Assembly: GCA_025667525.1 (NCBI GenBank)
Contig: CM046875.1
Location: 286,272,140 to 286,336,139, forward strand
Length of the DNA stretch: 64,000 nt
Source of the DNA: Glebionis coronaria
Lineage: Eukaryota > Streptophyta > Magnoliopsida > Asterales > Asteraceae
Direction: 5' to 3'
The position numbers were made by a program, and so were the translations under genes. Numbering within the stretch: position 1 is the first letter of the stretch; every line of letters starts with the position of its first letter. The notes beneath the pieces were generated by a model, which had not been told where the DNA came from, did no database searches, and was given only the letters and a program-made list of their open reading frames with translations. Below, piece by piece: positions 10,431 to 21,243 of this stretch.

Positions 10431-10540
10431 AGCGCTGACAAGAACAAAACAAGCGTTGACAAGAACAAAACAAGCGCTGACAGCTCAAGCGTTGACAAGT
10501 TAAAGTCAAGCGTTGACACATTGAAGACAAGCACTGATGG
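10431..10540 (+). repeat. 21-bp decamer array in the 5' LTR of C
   Basis: AGCGYTGACA or a close variant starts at 10431, 10452, 10473, 10488, 10509 and 10530. The steps are 21, 21, 15, 21 and 21 bp. The same spacing recurs elsewhere in C. The 3' LTR has the same array starting at 36403. Confidence 0.93.
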
Positions 10541-10670
10541 AAGATATATTCTACACGTTTATTATATTCTAGAATACTTCTAGTAAGGATAGAAACGACA
10601 ATGTATTTTCTATATTTATCTTTACCTAGAAATGCTGATACGTAGATTATTGTACACGGCTTCTTATGTC

Positions 10671-10678
10671 TATAAAAG
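10671..10678 (+). promoter_or_regulatory. TATA box of the C LTR
   Basis: TATAAAAG about 130 bp downstream of the decamer array; present in both LTRs (36643 in the other). Confidence 0.65.
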
Positions 10679-10916
10679 AAGGCCTTTAGGTTAATGTTTA
10701 ATATAAGTTTTCATTCGTAAACATCTTTCATTGTAAGCAAGTTCGATATTAATAATCAAAGTGAAAGTTTGTTTATATCTTATGTGTTCTTGTTTAAGTG
10801 TTAGATTCCGCATAACACTTAGATTCATAAAGCATATACAAAGGTTTCTCTACGTGTATTACTTGATCTAATCTCGTATACACAAAGCTAATCGATCTAA
10901 GTTTGGGATCAACAAG

Positions 10917-10928
10917 TCGTATCAGAGC
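10917..10928 (+). other. Primer binding site of C
   Basis: TCGTATCAGAGC, one base from TGGTATCAGAGC, the usual copia site complementary to initiator Met-tRNA. Starts 2 bases after the LTR. Confidence 0.8.
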
Positions 10929-11012
10929 TTGTTGAGGAACTTTTGATCTTAAAGAACACCAGAACCCTAAAATCACCAAAACCCTAATTTTCTCAGAAAC
11001 CCTAACAACATC

Positions 11013-13415
11013 ATGTCTGAAGCAATAACCTCCTCCTCCTCAGCCTTACCAAACATCAAAATTCCCATGCTTGATGCGACCAACTTTGACTTATGGAAGT
11101 TCAACTTTGAACAATATCTGGGGATCTATGACTACACACTCTGGGAGATTATTGAATATGGAAACACATTCAATAAGGCTCAAAAGATTCTTGATGCCAT
11201 TACTCAAAGATCAGCTGTTGCTAGATGTTCTGAAGAGGATAAGAAAGAAAAACCTAGAGATGGTAGAGCTGTGGCTGCTGATGACATTGCAAAGAAAAGG
11301 GTTGACATGAAAGCCCTAAATATTCTAAAAGTCTCTTTGGGACAAGAAAACCAACATAAATATAGAGGCTATGAATCTGCTAAGGATCTTTGGGAAGCTC
11401 TTGAAGTTGCATATGGTGGCAATGCAGACACTAAGGAGGAAAAGAAAAAGCAACTTCTGCATGATTATGCTGTCTTCAAAGCTCAACCTAATGAGAAACT
11501 GAGTAGTGTGAGAAGCAGATTGCTTGACATTACAAGCAAGTTGTCCTTCATGGGGACACAAGTTGGTGATGTTGACATCAATGCTACCTTTCTTAAAAGT
11601 CTTGGTAAGGCATGGAAGATTGAGGCAAGATCTATTCTTGCCAACAATACTTACAAGAGCTCCTCGTTTGATGACATCTACAACAAACTAAGACTGTTGG
11701 AAGATGAAACTCTTTTAGAGCATGGAAGCAAATCTACCACCAGCAACATGGCCTTCTTCTCTCATAGTGAAGGTCAATTCAATCAGAAAGACTCTTATAT
11801 GCATCCAGTTACTGGATCATCATATGTCAGCGCTGGAACAAGTCCTGTCAACGTCTCCTATTCAGACGCTGACACATTCAAGAATGACTCCCCAAGAGTT
11901 AAACCTGCTGGTTTGGATTTGGATACTGTTTGTGCTTACATTGCTTCTTTGCCCAATGGTTCAGTGATTACATATGAGGACCTTGAGCAGATAAGTGATG
12001 AGCACTTGGAAGAGATGGACATCAAGTGGAACATGGCTCTTGCTAGTATAAGAGCAAATAGGTGGAACAGAAGGTTTAAAAAGAAGATGACCTTCAATGC
12101 TAAAGACACAGCTGGATTTGATAAATCCAAAGTTGAATGCTACAACTGTCATCGTATGGGGCACTTCATGAGGGAATGCAGATCTCCTAGAAGATCTAAT
12201 GCTGGTAAACCCTCAAGTCAGGTTGTTAAAGCTCAGGATTCCAAAGCTATGGTTGCAGATCAAGGAATTGATGGTACAGGATGGGATTGGAGCTATCTGG
12301 CTAAGATTGTTGAAGAGGATAAAGCTTTGGTTGCTGATATTGAAGAAGAAGAGCATGTTGAATATGCTCTCATGGCACACTCCTCCTCTTCATCTGATAA
12401 TGAGGTATATGATGATGCTTTTTGTAGCAAAGGTTGTAGGTTAAATACTGAAAGACTTAACAAAGAGGTGTTAAAACTAAAAGATGATATGAGTACTGAA
12501 AGATGTAAATTGTCTAATTACCAACTAGCTCTTACTGAAACTGAGAAAACCGTTTCTGAATACAAGAAAATGGAATTTGACTTAAAAGATAAGATCAATA
12601 TCTTAAAACATGAGTTAGAGGGTAGTATGGACATTAGAAAAATCATGGAAAGGGTTAATGGTGAATTACAGGCTAAGTTAGATGAGGCCATTAAGAATAA
12701 AGATAATGTTGGCCTTAAAATTCAAAGATTTGATAGAGCCACCCAAACCCTAGGAGACTGTGTAGCTAAACAAAGGGATCCTAAGGACATGACTGGGATT
12801 GGGATGAATGATTACTCTTTGGTTCCACCACCAGCTAGTGACTTCTATGGTGTCCAACAAAGGGACTTATCTTGGACTGGTTTGCTAGAGCTCCAAGAGG
12901 AGGAATTCATTCCTCCACCAAGAGTTGTCACTCCAGTGGAAGAGTATCAACAAAAATTGACTGACCTAAATGAGTGGAAGAAAGCTAACCCTACTTTATT
13001 TGTTAAGGGTGGTTTGCTATGTGAAAGTCCAAATGAGTCTACACCCATTAAGGTTACTAACCCAATCACTGGTAAAGTTGTTGACCTAGGCTCAAACACT
13101 GTTAGAAGACCTAGCATTAAATATGCAGAGATGTATAGGAATACTAGGTCACCCAAGAGTCAAGTTAGCAATCATGAAACAGGCTTCTTTCCTTCTAGAC
13201 CTAAGGTTGTGTCTAGAAAAGCTTGTTACACTTGTGGTAGCTTTTCACACTTGGCATACAAGTGTGTCAACGCTCCTAAAGTCAGCGCTGACAGGAATAA
13301 TTTCAGCGCTGTCAGGAACAAAGTCAACGTTGTTAGAAAGTCAAATGTTGTCAGACCCAAACCTTGTGTGCAGCAAAGTCCACAAGTGATTAGACCTGCC
13401 CCCATTCTTTTCTAG
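11013..13415 (+). CDS. Gag polyprotein of C
   Basis: Start ATG lies 98 bases after the LTR. The first ~230 residues have the copia gag pattern (LDATNFDLWKFNFEQYL near the start; MKALNILKVSLG; YESAKDLWEALEVAYGG). A CCHC knuckle CYNCHRMGHFMREC lies near residue 380 and a second, CYTCGSFSHLAYKC, near residue 740. Between them is a long acidic, coiled-coil-like part (LNKEVLKLKDDMSTERC and following). This protein would form the particle and bind RNA. The frame ends at TAG 13413 after a shift near a C/T run; the natural frame seems to go on in another phase. Decamer repeats fall in frame at 11829-11865 and 13269-13326. Confidence 0.88.
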   Translation: MSEAITSSSSALPNIKIPMLDATNFDLWKFNFEQYLGIYDYTLWEIIEYGNTFNKAQKILDAITQRSAVARCSEEDKKEKPRDGRAVAADDIAKKRVDMKALNILKVSLGQENQHKYRGYESAKDLWEALEVAYGGNADTKEEKKKQLLHDYAVFKAQPNEKLSSVRSRLLDITSKLSFMGTQVGDVDINATFLKSLGKAWKIEARSILANNTYKSSSFDDIYNKLRLLEDETLLEHGSKSTTSNMAFFSHSEGQFNQKDSYMHPVTGSSYVSAGTSPVNVSYSDADTFKNDSPRVKPAGLDLDTVCAYIASLPNGSVITYEDLEQISDEHLEEMDIKWNMALASIRANRWNRRFKKKMTFNAKDTAGFDKSKVECYNCHRMGHFMRECRSPRRSNAGKPSSQVVKAQDSKAMVADQGIDGTGWDWSYLAKIVEEDKALVADIEEEEHVEYALMAHSSSSSDNEVYDDAFCSKGCRLNTERLNKEVLKLKDDMSTERCKLSNYQLALTETEKTVSEYKKMEFDLKDKINILKHELEGSMDIRKIMERVNGELQAKLDEAIKNKDNVGLKIQRFDRATQTLGDCVAKQRDPKDMTGIGMNDYSLVPPPASDFYGVQQRDLSWTGLLELQEEEFIPPPRVVTPVEEYQQKLTDLNEWKKANPTLFVKGGLLCESPNESTPIKVTNPITGKVVDLGSNTVRRPSIKYAEMYRNTRSPKSQVSNHETGFFPSRPKVVSRKACYTCGSFSHLAYKCVNAPKVSADRNNFSAVRNKVNVVRKSNVVRPKPCVQQSPQVIRPAPILF

Positions 13416-14308
13416 AAGGTCTAACACTCATGGACAAAGACCATTTCAAAAGACAAACACCTGGTCAAATAGGCAATGGGTTTCTGTAGCAAACCCTAGG
13501 TTCAACGCTGACAAGGGTAATTTCAGCGTTGACAGGACAAATTCTAACGCTGACAGAAACGTGACCAGACCTAAATATTTGCAGCCACAAGGTAAGGGGT
13601 CTAAAGCTTCTTCAAGTTTAACATGGAGACCCAAGAAAGATCAAAACCCTAATGATAATGGGATTTCAATGACTTGCAATAGATTTAATTACATTTCAAA
13701 GGTCATTACAAAACCTATTGGGGTTAACTGGGTATTTCATCCTAAAAAGGATGAGAATGGGGTTGTTGTGAGAACTAAGTCTGTTCTTATTGAACAACCA
13801 GATGAATCCAAGTATTTTGAGACTTGGGTTCCCAAAGAAAACTAATTTGTTTTCTTTATGTGCAGGGCATTCAAAGACAGATCAATGATTATGGATATTG
13901 GGATAGTGGATGCTCAAGGCACATGACAGGGAAGGAAGACTATCTGATGAATTTCACTCCTATTAAAGATGGTGATAAGGTATACTTTGGAGGTAGATAT
14001 GGAACTATCACAGGCAAAGGAACCCTTCTCACCAATAATCTACGTTTTGAGAACGTCTTCCTGGTAAAAGAACTTGATTACAACTCGTTTAGTGTATCAC
14101 AGGTTTGTGATAACAAAAATAAAGTTCTGTTTACTGATACTGAGTGTTTGGTGTTAAGCAAGGATTTTAAGATCCCTGATGAGAAATAAATTGAGTTTAG
14201 AACACCTAGGCATAAGGACATATATAATGTGAATCTAAATGGGATTAAAATGAATAACAATATGTCTTGTTTTTATGCTAAGGCTTCAGTAGATGAGAGT
14301 AATTTGTA
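13416..14308 (+). pseudogene. Gag tail, protease and pre-integrase of C, broken
   Basis: Similarity resumes in a shifted frame to 13845, including a decamer-coded stretch (13504-13555), then moves back to the original phase. The protease is seen at about 13890-14180, with WDSGCSRHMTG holding the Asp-Ser-Gly catalytic triplet. Stops at 14187 (TAA, likely former CAA) and 14307 (TAG, likely former TGG before HRRLGH) break the path into integrase. Function: cleavage of the polyprotein; not possible from this copy as it stands. Confidence 0.8.
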
Positions 14309-14309
14309 G

Positions 14310-15815
14310 CACAGGAGACTAGGGCACATAAACTTTAAAAATATAAATAGACTTGTGAGGCTTGGTTTAGTTGATGGTTTGCCTGAGAAGGCCTTCCACA
14401 ATGACCACTCTTGTGTTGCATGTCTTAAAGGCAAGCAGCACAAGGTCTCATTCAAGACCAAACAGGTGCATACTAGTTCTAGACCTCTTCATATGCTTCA
14501 CATGGACCTCTTTGGTCCAACCAATATAGAAATTTTGAATGGTAAGTCATATTGCTTTGTTATCACAGATGACTTTTCTAGGTTTACTTGGACATTCTTT
14601 CTAGCTATGAAGAGTGACACAACTGATATTCTTATTGATTTTATCACTCAGATTGAGAAAAGGTCTAGCAATGAGGTTAAAATGCTTAGGAGTGATAATG
14701 GTGGAGAATTTAGGAATAAGAAGCTAGATGATTTATGTGCCAGGAAAGGAATTACTAGGAAATTTAGCATTGCTAGAACCCCACAACAAAATGGGGTTGC
14801 TGAGAGGAAAAATAGAACCCTAATTGAAGCAGCCAGAACAATGTTGGCTGATGCTCACTTTCCTATAGCCTTTTGGGTTGAGGCTGTTAATACAGCTTGC
14901 TATGTGCAAAATAGAGCATTGGTTAACAAAATTCAGAACAAAACACCTTATGAGTTACTTTGCGGAAGAAAACCTAATATTGGTTTTTTCAGACCTTTTG
15001 GCTGTCATGTAGTAGTTTTGGATACTAGTGATGCCTTAGGGAAATTTAGTGCAAAAGGTGATGAGGGTTACTTCATGGGGTATTCAGTCCAGAGCAAGGG
15101 TTATAGGGTTTATCTTAAAGAGGACAAACGTATAGTTGAAAGAGTACATGTTAGGTTCTTAGAGAATAAACCTAGTGATCCTGAAAGTGGTCCTAATTGG
15201 TTGTTTGATTTGGAACCCTTATCTAGAACTTTAAATTATATGCCTGTCACTAATCCAGACATTATGAAGGTAACTTCAAATGTTGTGGAGGAACAAGTTG
15301 TTGATGTTTCAGGTACACAGGTTAATGAGAGGGTTGGATCACAAGCAGAAAAGGCATCTCCTATATTAGAATATGTCACCATTCCCATTTGGACAGATGC
15401 TTTTGCTGCTGCTGCTGCTGGACAAGATAATGGTGGTTTCCAAATACCACCAGATACAAACATGCATGGTCCTTCAGGCGCTGACAAAGGCAAATCTAGC
15501 GCTGACAAGACCAATTCAGATGTTGATGGCTCAGACGTTGACAACAACAGTTCAAGCGTTGTTAGCCCAAGTGCTGACAAACAAGGTTCAGGCGTTGACA
15601 ACAATTCTGCCCATCTTTTCTCTTCAAATTTTGAACAAGGTGAACCTTCCAATTTATATGAAGAGGTTCATCCTCATGTTGATGTAAGAGAGTCTGATGA
15701 AGAAGATATTGGCAACATGGAGCATGAGGTTGAGGACACCAGACTTTTTGAAGGAGGAGTTCTCACTTCCACAATGAAGAATCACCCCCTTCCCAGATCA
15801 TTGGTGATATTATAA
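14310..15815 (+). pseudogene. Integrase of C
   Basis: Starts with the zinc-binding HHCC part (HRRLGHINFKNI, then CVACLKGK), followed by the catalytic core: Asp in HMDLFGP, Asp in LRSDNGGEF and Glu in QQNGVAERKNR. The C-terminal part has the copia PFGCHVVVLD segment, then a low-complexity tail at 15470-15610 whose S/N-A/V-D repeats come from the 21-bp decamer array. The frame ends at 15815 after a shift at about 15770, beyond which RT lies in another phase. Start and end are damaged but the catalytic residues remain. Confidence 0.88.
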
Positions 15816-16648
15816 CTCCAGTTCAGACTAGAAGATCTCATCAAGGTCTTGGTGGGTTTATTGCCAATATACACAAGAAGGTTGATACCCCTCTTGTGCA
15901 AGCATGTTTGTTTGCATGTTTTCTGTCACAAGAAGAACCCAAGAAAATATTTGATGCTCTCAAAGAACGAAGTTGGGTGGAAGCAATGCAGGATGAGCTT
16001 CACCAATTTGCAATTCAGGATGTTTGGGAGCTGGTTGATTGTCCCAGATATGTCAGACCTATAGGGACAAGATGGGTTCTCAGAAACAAAAGAGATGAAA
16101 GAGGCATTGTGGTCAGAAACAAGGCAAGGTTAGTGGCTCAAGGATATACACAAGAGGAGGGGATAGACTATGAGGAAGTCTTTGCACCAGTTGCAAGGAT
16201 TGAAGCTATAAGGATTTTTCTAGCCTATGCATCCTGCATGGGCTTCACTGTCTATCAAATGGATGTCAAGAGTGCCTTTCTCTATGGCACCATTATTGAG
16301 GAAGTATATGTAATGCAACCTCTTGGTTTTGAGGATCCAGAGCATCCAGATAAAGTGTATAGAGTCAAAAAGGCTATGTATGGCCTTCATCAGGCCCCTA
16401 GAGCATGGTATGGTACTTTGTCTAACTATTTGGTGGACAATGGATTCAAAAGGGGCACCATAGATCAGATACTATTTACAAAGAAGAAAGGTAAGGATGT
16501 GTTGCTTGTGCAGGTCTATGTTGATGATATCATTTTTGGGTCTACTGATCCAAAGATGAGTGAGGATTTCTCTAAGCTTATGACAGACAAATTCAAGATG
16601 AGTGCTATGGGGGAGATGAACTTCTTTCTTGGGTTACAAGTTCAGTAG
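15816..16648 (+). pseudogene. Reverse transcriptase of C
   Basis: Typical copia [52 protein letters not shown], the first catalytic Asp in [12 protein letters not shown], and YVDDIIFG near 16517-16535. It would copy element RNA into DNA in the particle. The frame is closed by TAG at 16646-16648, where the family normally has Gln (CAG), so a C-to-T change is likely. RNase H continues in the same phase after the stop. Confidence 0.9.
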
Positions 16649-17464
16649 AAAGAAGATGGTATCTTCATCTCCCAGGATAAATATGTTGCTGAGATCTTGA
16701 AGAAGTTTGGCTTTTCTCAACATGAAAAGAGGGCTACTACTCCTATGGATAGAGAACACCCTTGGGGAAAGATTGGAGATGGGAAAGATGTTGATGTCAG
16801 GCACTATAGATCCATGATTGGATCCTTGATGTATCTTACTGCCTCCAGACCTGACATCATGTTTGCTGTGTGTGCTTGTGCACGCCATCAAGTGACTCCC
16901 AAAGAATGTCACCTTTATGATGTGAAGAGGATTTTTAGGTACCTAAGATGCTATCCTAGTCTTGGTTTGTGGTACCCAAAGGATTCACCATTGGAGCTGA
17001 TTGCATATTCAGATAGTGATTATGGAGGTGATTAGTTTGATATGAAATCCACAACTGGTGGATGTCAGTTTCTTGGGAGCAGGTTGATATCTTGGCAATG
17101 CAAGAAACAAACAGTGGTGGCTAATTCTACAACTGAAGCAGAGTATGTGGCTGCAGCTGCATGTTGTGGCCAAGTGTTGTGGATTTAGAACCAGCTGTTG
17201 GACTATGGGTACAATTTCATGCATACTAAGATATTTGTTGACAATAATAGTACTTTATGCATCATTAAGAATCCTGTACATCATTCTAGAACTAAACACA
17301 TAGAAATTAGACACCATTTTATAAGAGATTGCTTTGAGAAAGGTTTAATACAACCAGATAGGGTTGACACTGAGGAAAATGTGTCAGAATTATTAACTAA
17401 ACCTTTTGATGCTGGGAGATTTCAATACTTGGTAGCAAGTATTGGGATGGTCAATCTCACATAA
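16649..17464 (+). pseudogene. RT thumb and RNase H of C, broken
   Basis: Recognised by YRSMIGSLMYLTASRPDI, SDSDYGGD (an RNase H Asp), FDMKSTTGGCQFLG, TTEAEYVAAA and the KHIEIRHHFIRD segment. In-frame TAG stops occur at 17033-17035 and about 17187; the latter sits at an expected Gln codon. The terminal AGRFQYLVASIGMVNL is the usual copia pol end. Confidence 0.85.
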
Positions 17465-17879
17465 TATGTGTTTTAGAGTCTTTTTGTAAAAGTATGTACA
17501 GGATGATGCATTATTATTGGTCTTATTGATGATTTAGATTTTCCACTATATTTTTCTAACACTAACAAAGGTTACTTGAACACTGATAAGTGTTTTTGTA
17601 ACATTGTCAGCAATATAATTGTCTAACGCTGACAAAGCTTTCCTCAACGCTGTCATGTGTTATCGGGGAGTTGTCAGCAACAATGTTAGTTTTGTGGTTT
17701 TCAATCTAAATGTGCAGATGGTGTTAGCAGTGTACCATTGGATACAGAGTTGCTTATGGATCAATGGAGAAGCATTTGGACAAGTTTTATTTATGGATGA
17801 TGGTTGGAATGTTTCATTCCTATCTTGACATAAATTTTTTATGTTCATGCATGATTTTAGCAAACTTTTTGTATCATAG

Positions 17880-17894
17880 TTTAAGGGGAGGTTT
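17880..17894 (+). other. Internal polypurine-like tract of C
   Basis: TTTAAGGGGAGGTTT, very close to TTTAGGGGAGGAT at the true 3' tract (36359-36371). It lies about 420 bp after the end of pol, where the tract of a copia element without an extra ORF would sit. Confidence 0.5.
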
Positions 17895-18547
17895 TAGGAA
17901 CCTTTAGGATGTTTGGGTATCCATATGATACTCTTATCACAATTCTAGATTGTGTCCACAAGTGAGTATGAGTTAGTTTTACTAAATCATGAGGCACTGT
18001 AGCATGCAAAGTTGATATACTGTGCATGCTGCCAAGACATTTTTGGCCTAGAATTGGTTATGGTCTGTTGGGAGACTTGGGAATGATTTTGATATGGGAT
18101 TTACCTGGGAGTAACAAGGATTTTATAAGGTAACTTGGTTGTTAAGAGTTTTGGTTAGCAAGGGACACTAGAGGACTGTTATGTCTATCTTGTCTTCTCT
18201 AGGATAAATTACTTGTTAAGGTCATTTTTCATTTTTAAAACACTTTTATTTTTGGACGCTGACAAAAATTTTCCAAGCGTTGTTGTGACCAAATTGGACG
18301 CTGACATGGCTATAGGCAAACGTTGACAAGATTATAGTCGTTGGGCGTTGATAGGTTATTTTTGACCGTTGACACTCAATGGGACCTACCCAGTTGTTAC
18401 TTTTTGACATATTTTCAAGCCGTAATTTTAGGAGTTGTTACTTTCATTTAATGCATGACATAACTTATAACTTTTTCAATATTTTCATGATTGATTTTTG
18501 AAAATCTTTGCCTATTTTTGGGCCAATCACATGCATTCTTTTTCTCC

Positions 18548-18554
18548 TATAAAT
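18548..18554 (+). promoter_or_regulatory. TATA box ahead of the extra ORF
   Basis: TATAAAT, followed after ~30 bp by a pyrimidine/A-rich stretch like a plant 5' UTR and then the ATG at 18651. A decamer array lies 170-300 bp upstream, as in the LTR. No transcript evidence. Confidence 0.45.
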
Positions 18555-18650
18555 TTGGCTCCTATTTTAAACAGGGTATCTATAATTCTTGTCTAACAAT
18601 TTTCTCTTATCAACTTCATCTTCTTCACTTAAAATTAACAGCTTTCATCA

Positions 18651-20357
18651 ATGGCACCAAAGTTTAAACCAACAGAATTGGAATTGGGGTTCCGATCACA
18701 ACACAACATGATTGCTTATCTTGAAGCTGATGATGCTCTGTTTCCCCAATACACACAAATGGTGGCGTATTTGAACGCATCCCCATTAAGGTATGCTCTT
18801 TCTCATGCACCACTCATTCCAGTCACACACATTAAGCAGTTTTGGAACACTGTCAGTTCCTCAATAGTTAATGAAGTGACCAAATTGACTTCTATTGTTC
18901 ATGGGAGATCTTGGGTGGTTACTGAGGCCTTGGTACGCCAAGCCTTGCATCTTGATGATGCTGATGGTATAGCCACCCTTCCCATAAATAAAATAGAACA
19001 AGGGCTTAGGGCTTTGGGATATCCTTTTCCTGATGAAGGTACTCTCAACAAGTATCATAAGCAGGAATTTCCCCCAGCCTGGAAGTACCTCATACATGTC
19101 CTCCTTCAATGTTTGTGTCCCAAATGTACTGCACACAATGAGATCAATAGATCCATTGCCAGTGCTATTGTGTGCATTGCAACAGGGCAAAAATTTAACT
19201 ATTCTAAAATGATTTTTGAGGGGATGTGTAAAAACAAGGGGACAAAAATGACTTTAGCTTATCCCCGTTTTCTACAAATGGTTTTTGATGTTCAAGGTTA
19301 CTGCTCAAGGGATAACAATGATTTTTATAAGATCCCTGAGCAAAAGAAAGCTATTTTTATGAAGATGAACTCACCACCCCATAGAGACCTACCTTTAACC
19401 CAAGCCATGCTTGCTGTTATTGCAGCAGCACAACCCTAACCAGACCCCCAACCTCAAATTGACCCTCAACCACAACTAGAACCAATTCCTGAACCTTTAC
19501 CTTCACCTGACCAAATGCAAATTAACTCAGAATCCTTCAACGCTGACACACTCAATGTTGGCGTTGATGTGCCTATTTCCAACGCTGACACACAACCTTC
19601 ACAATCCCAAACACCCCTTAACCAACCCACATCTACTAATTCTTCCACACCATCTTCCACACCCCCTGAATATAGGTTGATGAAACGCCAAAGGACTACT
19701 GGAGTGTTCTCCTCTGGTGGTCCTAGCCATGAAGCAGAGAGAACCACCACCACAAGTGTGGATGGTGACCTGGATAAGGCTGGGACTATTGGTTCTGGCT
19801 TAGATGCTGGCCAAGGCAGTCCCACCATCATTAAGTCCTCATCCATGCCCAATGAATCTGACTTGGGAGGTCAAATTCCCATTTTAGAAGAGGGCAGACT
19901 GGAACCAATGACTCTTATGGAACTGACGGCAGTCTACATTAGCTTGCAAAAGCAAAATGCAGACTTAGTACAAGTAGTCAGCTCACAAGGCCTTGAACTC
20001 AAGCAATTGAGGGAGAGGATTGTTTTTTTGGAAAGTGATCGTGCTAGGAGGGGTATGGAGGAATCTTCCAAAGGGGAGGAAGATCACATAAATCTGAGTG
20101 ATAAGGGCAGCCAGGATGGTCAATCAATGGATGTTGCTGAGGCCCTTACATCTTTGAAGAAACAAACAGGTTTTGATATGTCCTTAGTCTCTACCACCAA
20201 CTTAAATTTATCATTTACAGCTATGTTGAGAGAGGTTACACAAGGCGCTGAGGGAAGATATTTGAGCGTTGACAAGGAAAATTTGGACGCTGATAGAAGT
20301 ATTTTGGGCGCTGATAGGACAAATTTGGGCGTTGACAGACCTGCACATGAAGGTGGT
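18651..20357 (+). pseudogene. Extra ORF of C, 5' part, split by element B
   Basis: Starts at ATG 18651 (MAPKFKPTELELGF). Residues ~1-250 form a conserved-looking globular domain (FPQYTQMVAYLNASPLRYAL, HIKQFWNTV, LVRQALHLDDADG, YPRFLQMVFD) of a type I associate with extra ORFs of composite-family copia elements; its function is not known to me. TAA at 19437 interrupts it, at a likely former CAA, and the frame continues in the same phase. Next come a Pro/Ser-rich linker and a coiled-coil-like segment at 19940-20060 (LQKQNADLVQV, LKQLRERIVFLESD). Decamer repeats fall in frame at 19539-19581 and 20244-20328. No signal peptide or membrane segment is seen, so an env role is not supported. The frame resumes at 34955. 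Confidence 0.75.
20353..20357. repeat. Target site duplication of B, left
   Basis: GTGGT directly before the 5' LTR of B; repeated at 34950-34954 after the 3' LTR. Removing B and one copy keeps the extra ORF of C in phase. Confidence 0.93.
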
Positions 20358-20633
20358 TGATATGAGCTTAAACTCATATCCTTTTATCAACAAATAACCA
20401 TAAAACATGAAGCAAAATACCAATTTATCTTGCAAAAACAGTGTTATGTGGTATGTTTGTGTTTGTGTACACTTGTGTAGGTAAAAGGATACATTTTCAA
20501 GCAAACAAAGAAAAATCGAGCTCAAATGGATGAAAAAGACAAAGAAGGATCAAAAGTATCAAGACTTTGAAGTACAAGGACCTATCTTGACAAATTGCCA
20601 AAGTTGAAGGACTAAAGTGCAAATATTGTAAAA

Positions 20634-20682
20634 AGTCAAGATCAAAGTCAAAATTGGTCAACTATCAAGTCAACAAAGTCAA
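20634..20682 (-). promoter_or_regulatory. Cluster of five W-boxes in the LTR of B
   Basis: AGTCAA or GGTCAA, the complement of TTGACY, starts at 20634, 20646, 20656, 20668 and 20677. WRKY factors bind TTGACY. It lies ~550 bp upstream of the TATA. The 3' LTR has the same cluster near 32154-32203. Confidence 0.5.
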
Positions 20683-21235
20683 AGGGTAATTTCTGCTCAA
20701 AGATGAAGTTTGGAGGACTTAAAATGCCAAAGGAATGAAGCTGCTAGCTCAAAAATGTAATCTGTCAAAGTATAGGGACTAATTCTGCCAAGTTTGGAAA
20801 ATTATTACTAGCTCAATCCATGTGACTAAGTGTTGGCCAATGAGAAGAGAGTAAATTAAGCACACGGATCACCAGCTCATGCATTAATTTCCCACTCACA
20901 GCCGCCACTCATTTAATAACAAATCATAACAGTGTGATCCGTGTGATCATTTTTCAGCCATTCACATGACGACACATGGCATCTTCAAGAAGGCAAAAAT
21001 TTCCCAGGATCGTTTTTGAGCTAGAGACGCTTTCATGGAAAAGTATAAACATCAAAGTTGCTCAATTTTGAGAGACGAATTCAATGGTTATCATCAATTA
21101 ACATGTCACCCACTTAATCAAGAAAGCCCAAATTATTGTTCATACCTGGAAATCACTTAAACAGAATTAGTCCACGTGGAGAGCTGGGATTGGTCCCAAC
21201 ACGTCACCAACCCCAACAATCATCTTTCTCAAGTC

Positions 21236-21243
21236 TATAAATA
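21236..21243 (+). promoter_or_regulatory. TATA box of the B LTR
   Basis: TATAAATA in CTATAAATAG context, present in both LTRs (32756 in the other). Confidence 0.65.

Larger units (their letters stand above)
10400..10914 (+). repeat. 5' LTR of C
   Basis: Begins TGTTGGGG and ends GATCAACA; 515 bp, same as the 3' copy. Contains the 21-bp decamer array (10431-10540) and a TATA box (TATAAAAG) at 10671. Confidence 0.95.
17465..18650 (+). other. Spacer of C between pol and the extra ORF
   Basis: No gene is seen. Decamer clusters start at 17579, 17600, 17625, 17646 and at 18255, 18276, 18297, 18319, 18344, 18365. A polypurine-like TTTAAGGGGAGGTTT at 17880-17894 resembles the real tract of C. TATAAAT at 18548-18554 lies 97 bp before the next ATG. 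Confidence 0.8.

Noticed and set aside
10324..10530. Minus-strand frame with Cys-Gln-Arg-Leu repeats in the C LTR
   Set aside because: It is the reverse complement of the decamer array and nothing more.
10431..10540. The C decamer as W-boxes
   Set aside because: Only the GCGTTGACA form holds TTGAC, and it is followed by A, not C or T; the GCGCTGACA form lacks the core.
10431..20340. The regular decamer spacing as a CRISPR-like array
   Set aside because: The repeat is only ~10 bp, the spacers are ~11 bp and not unique in size, and this is a plant retrotransposon.
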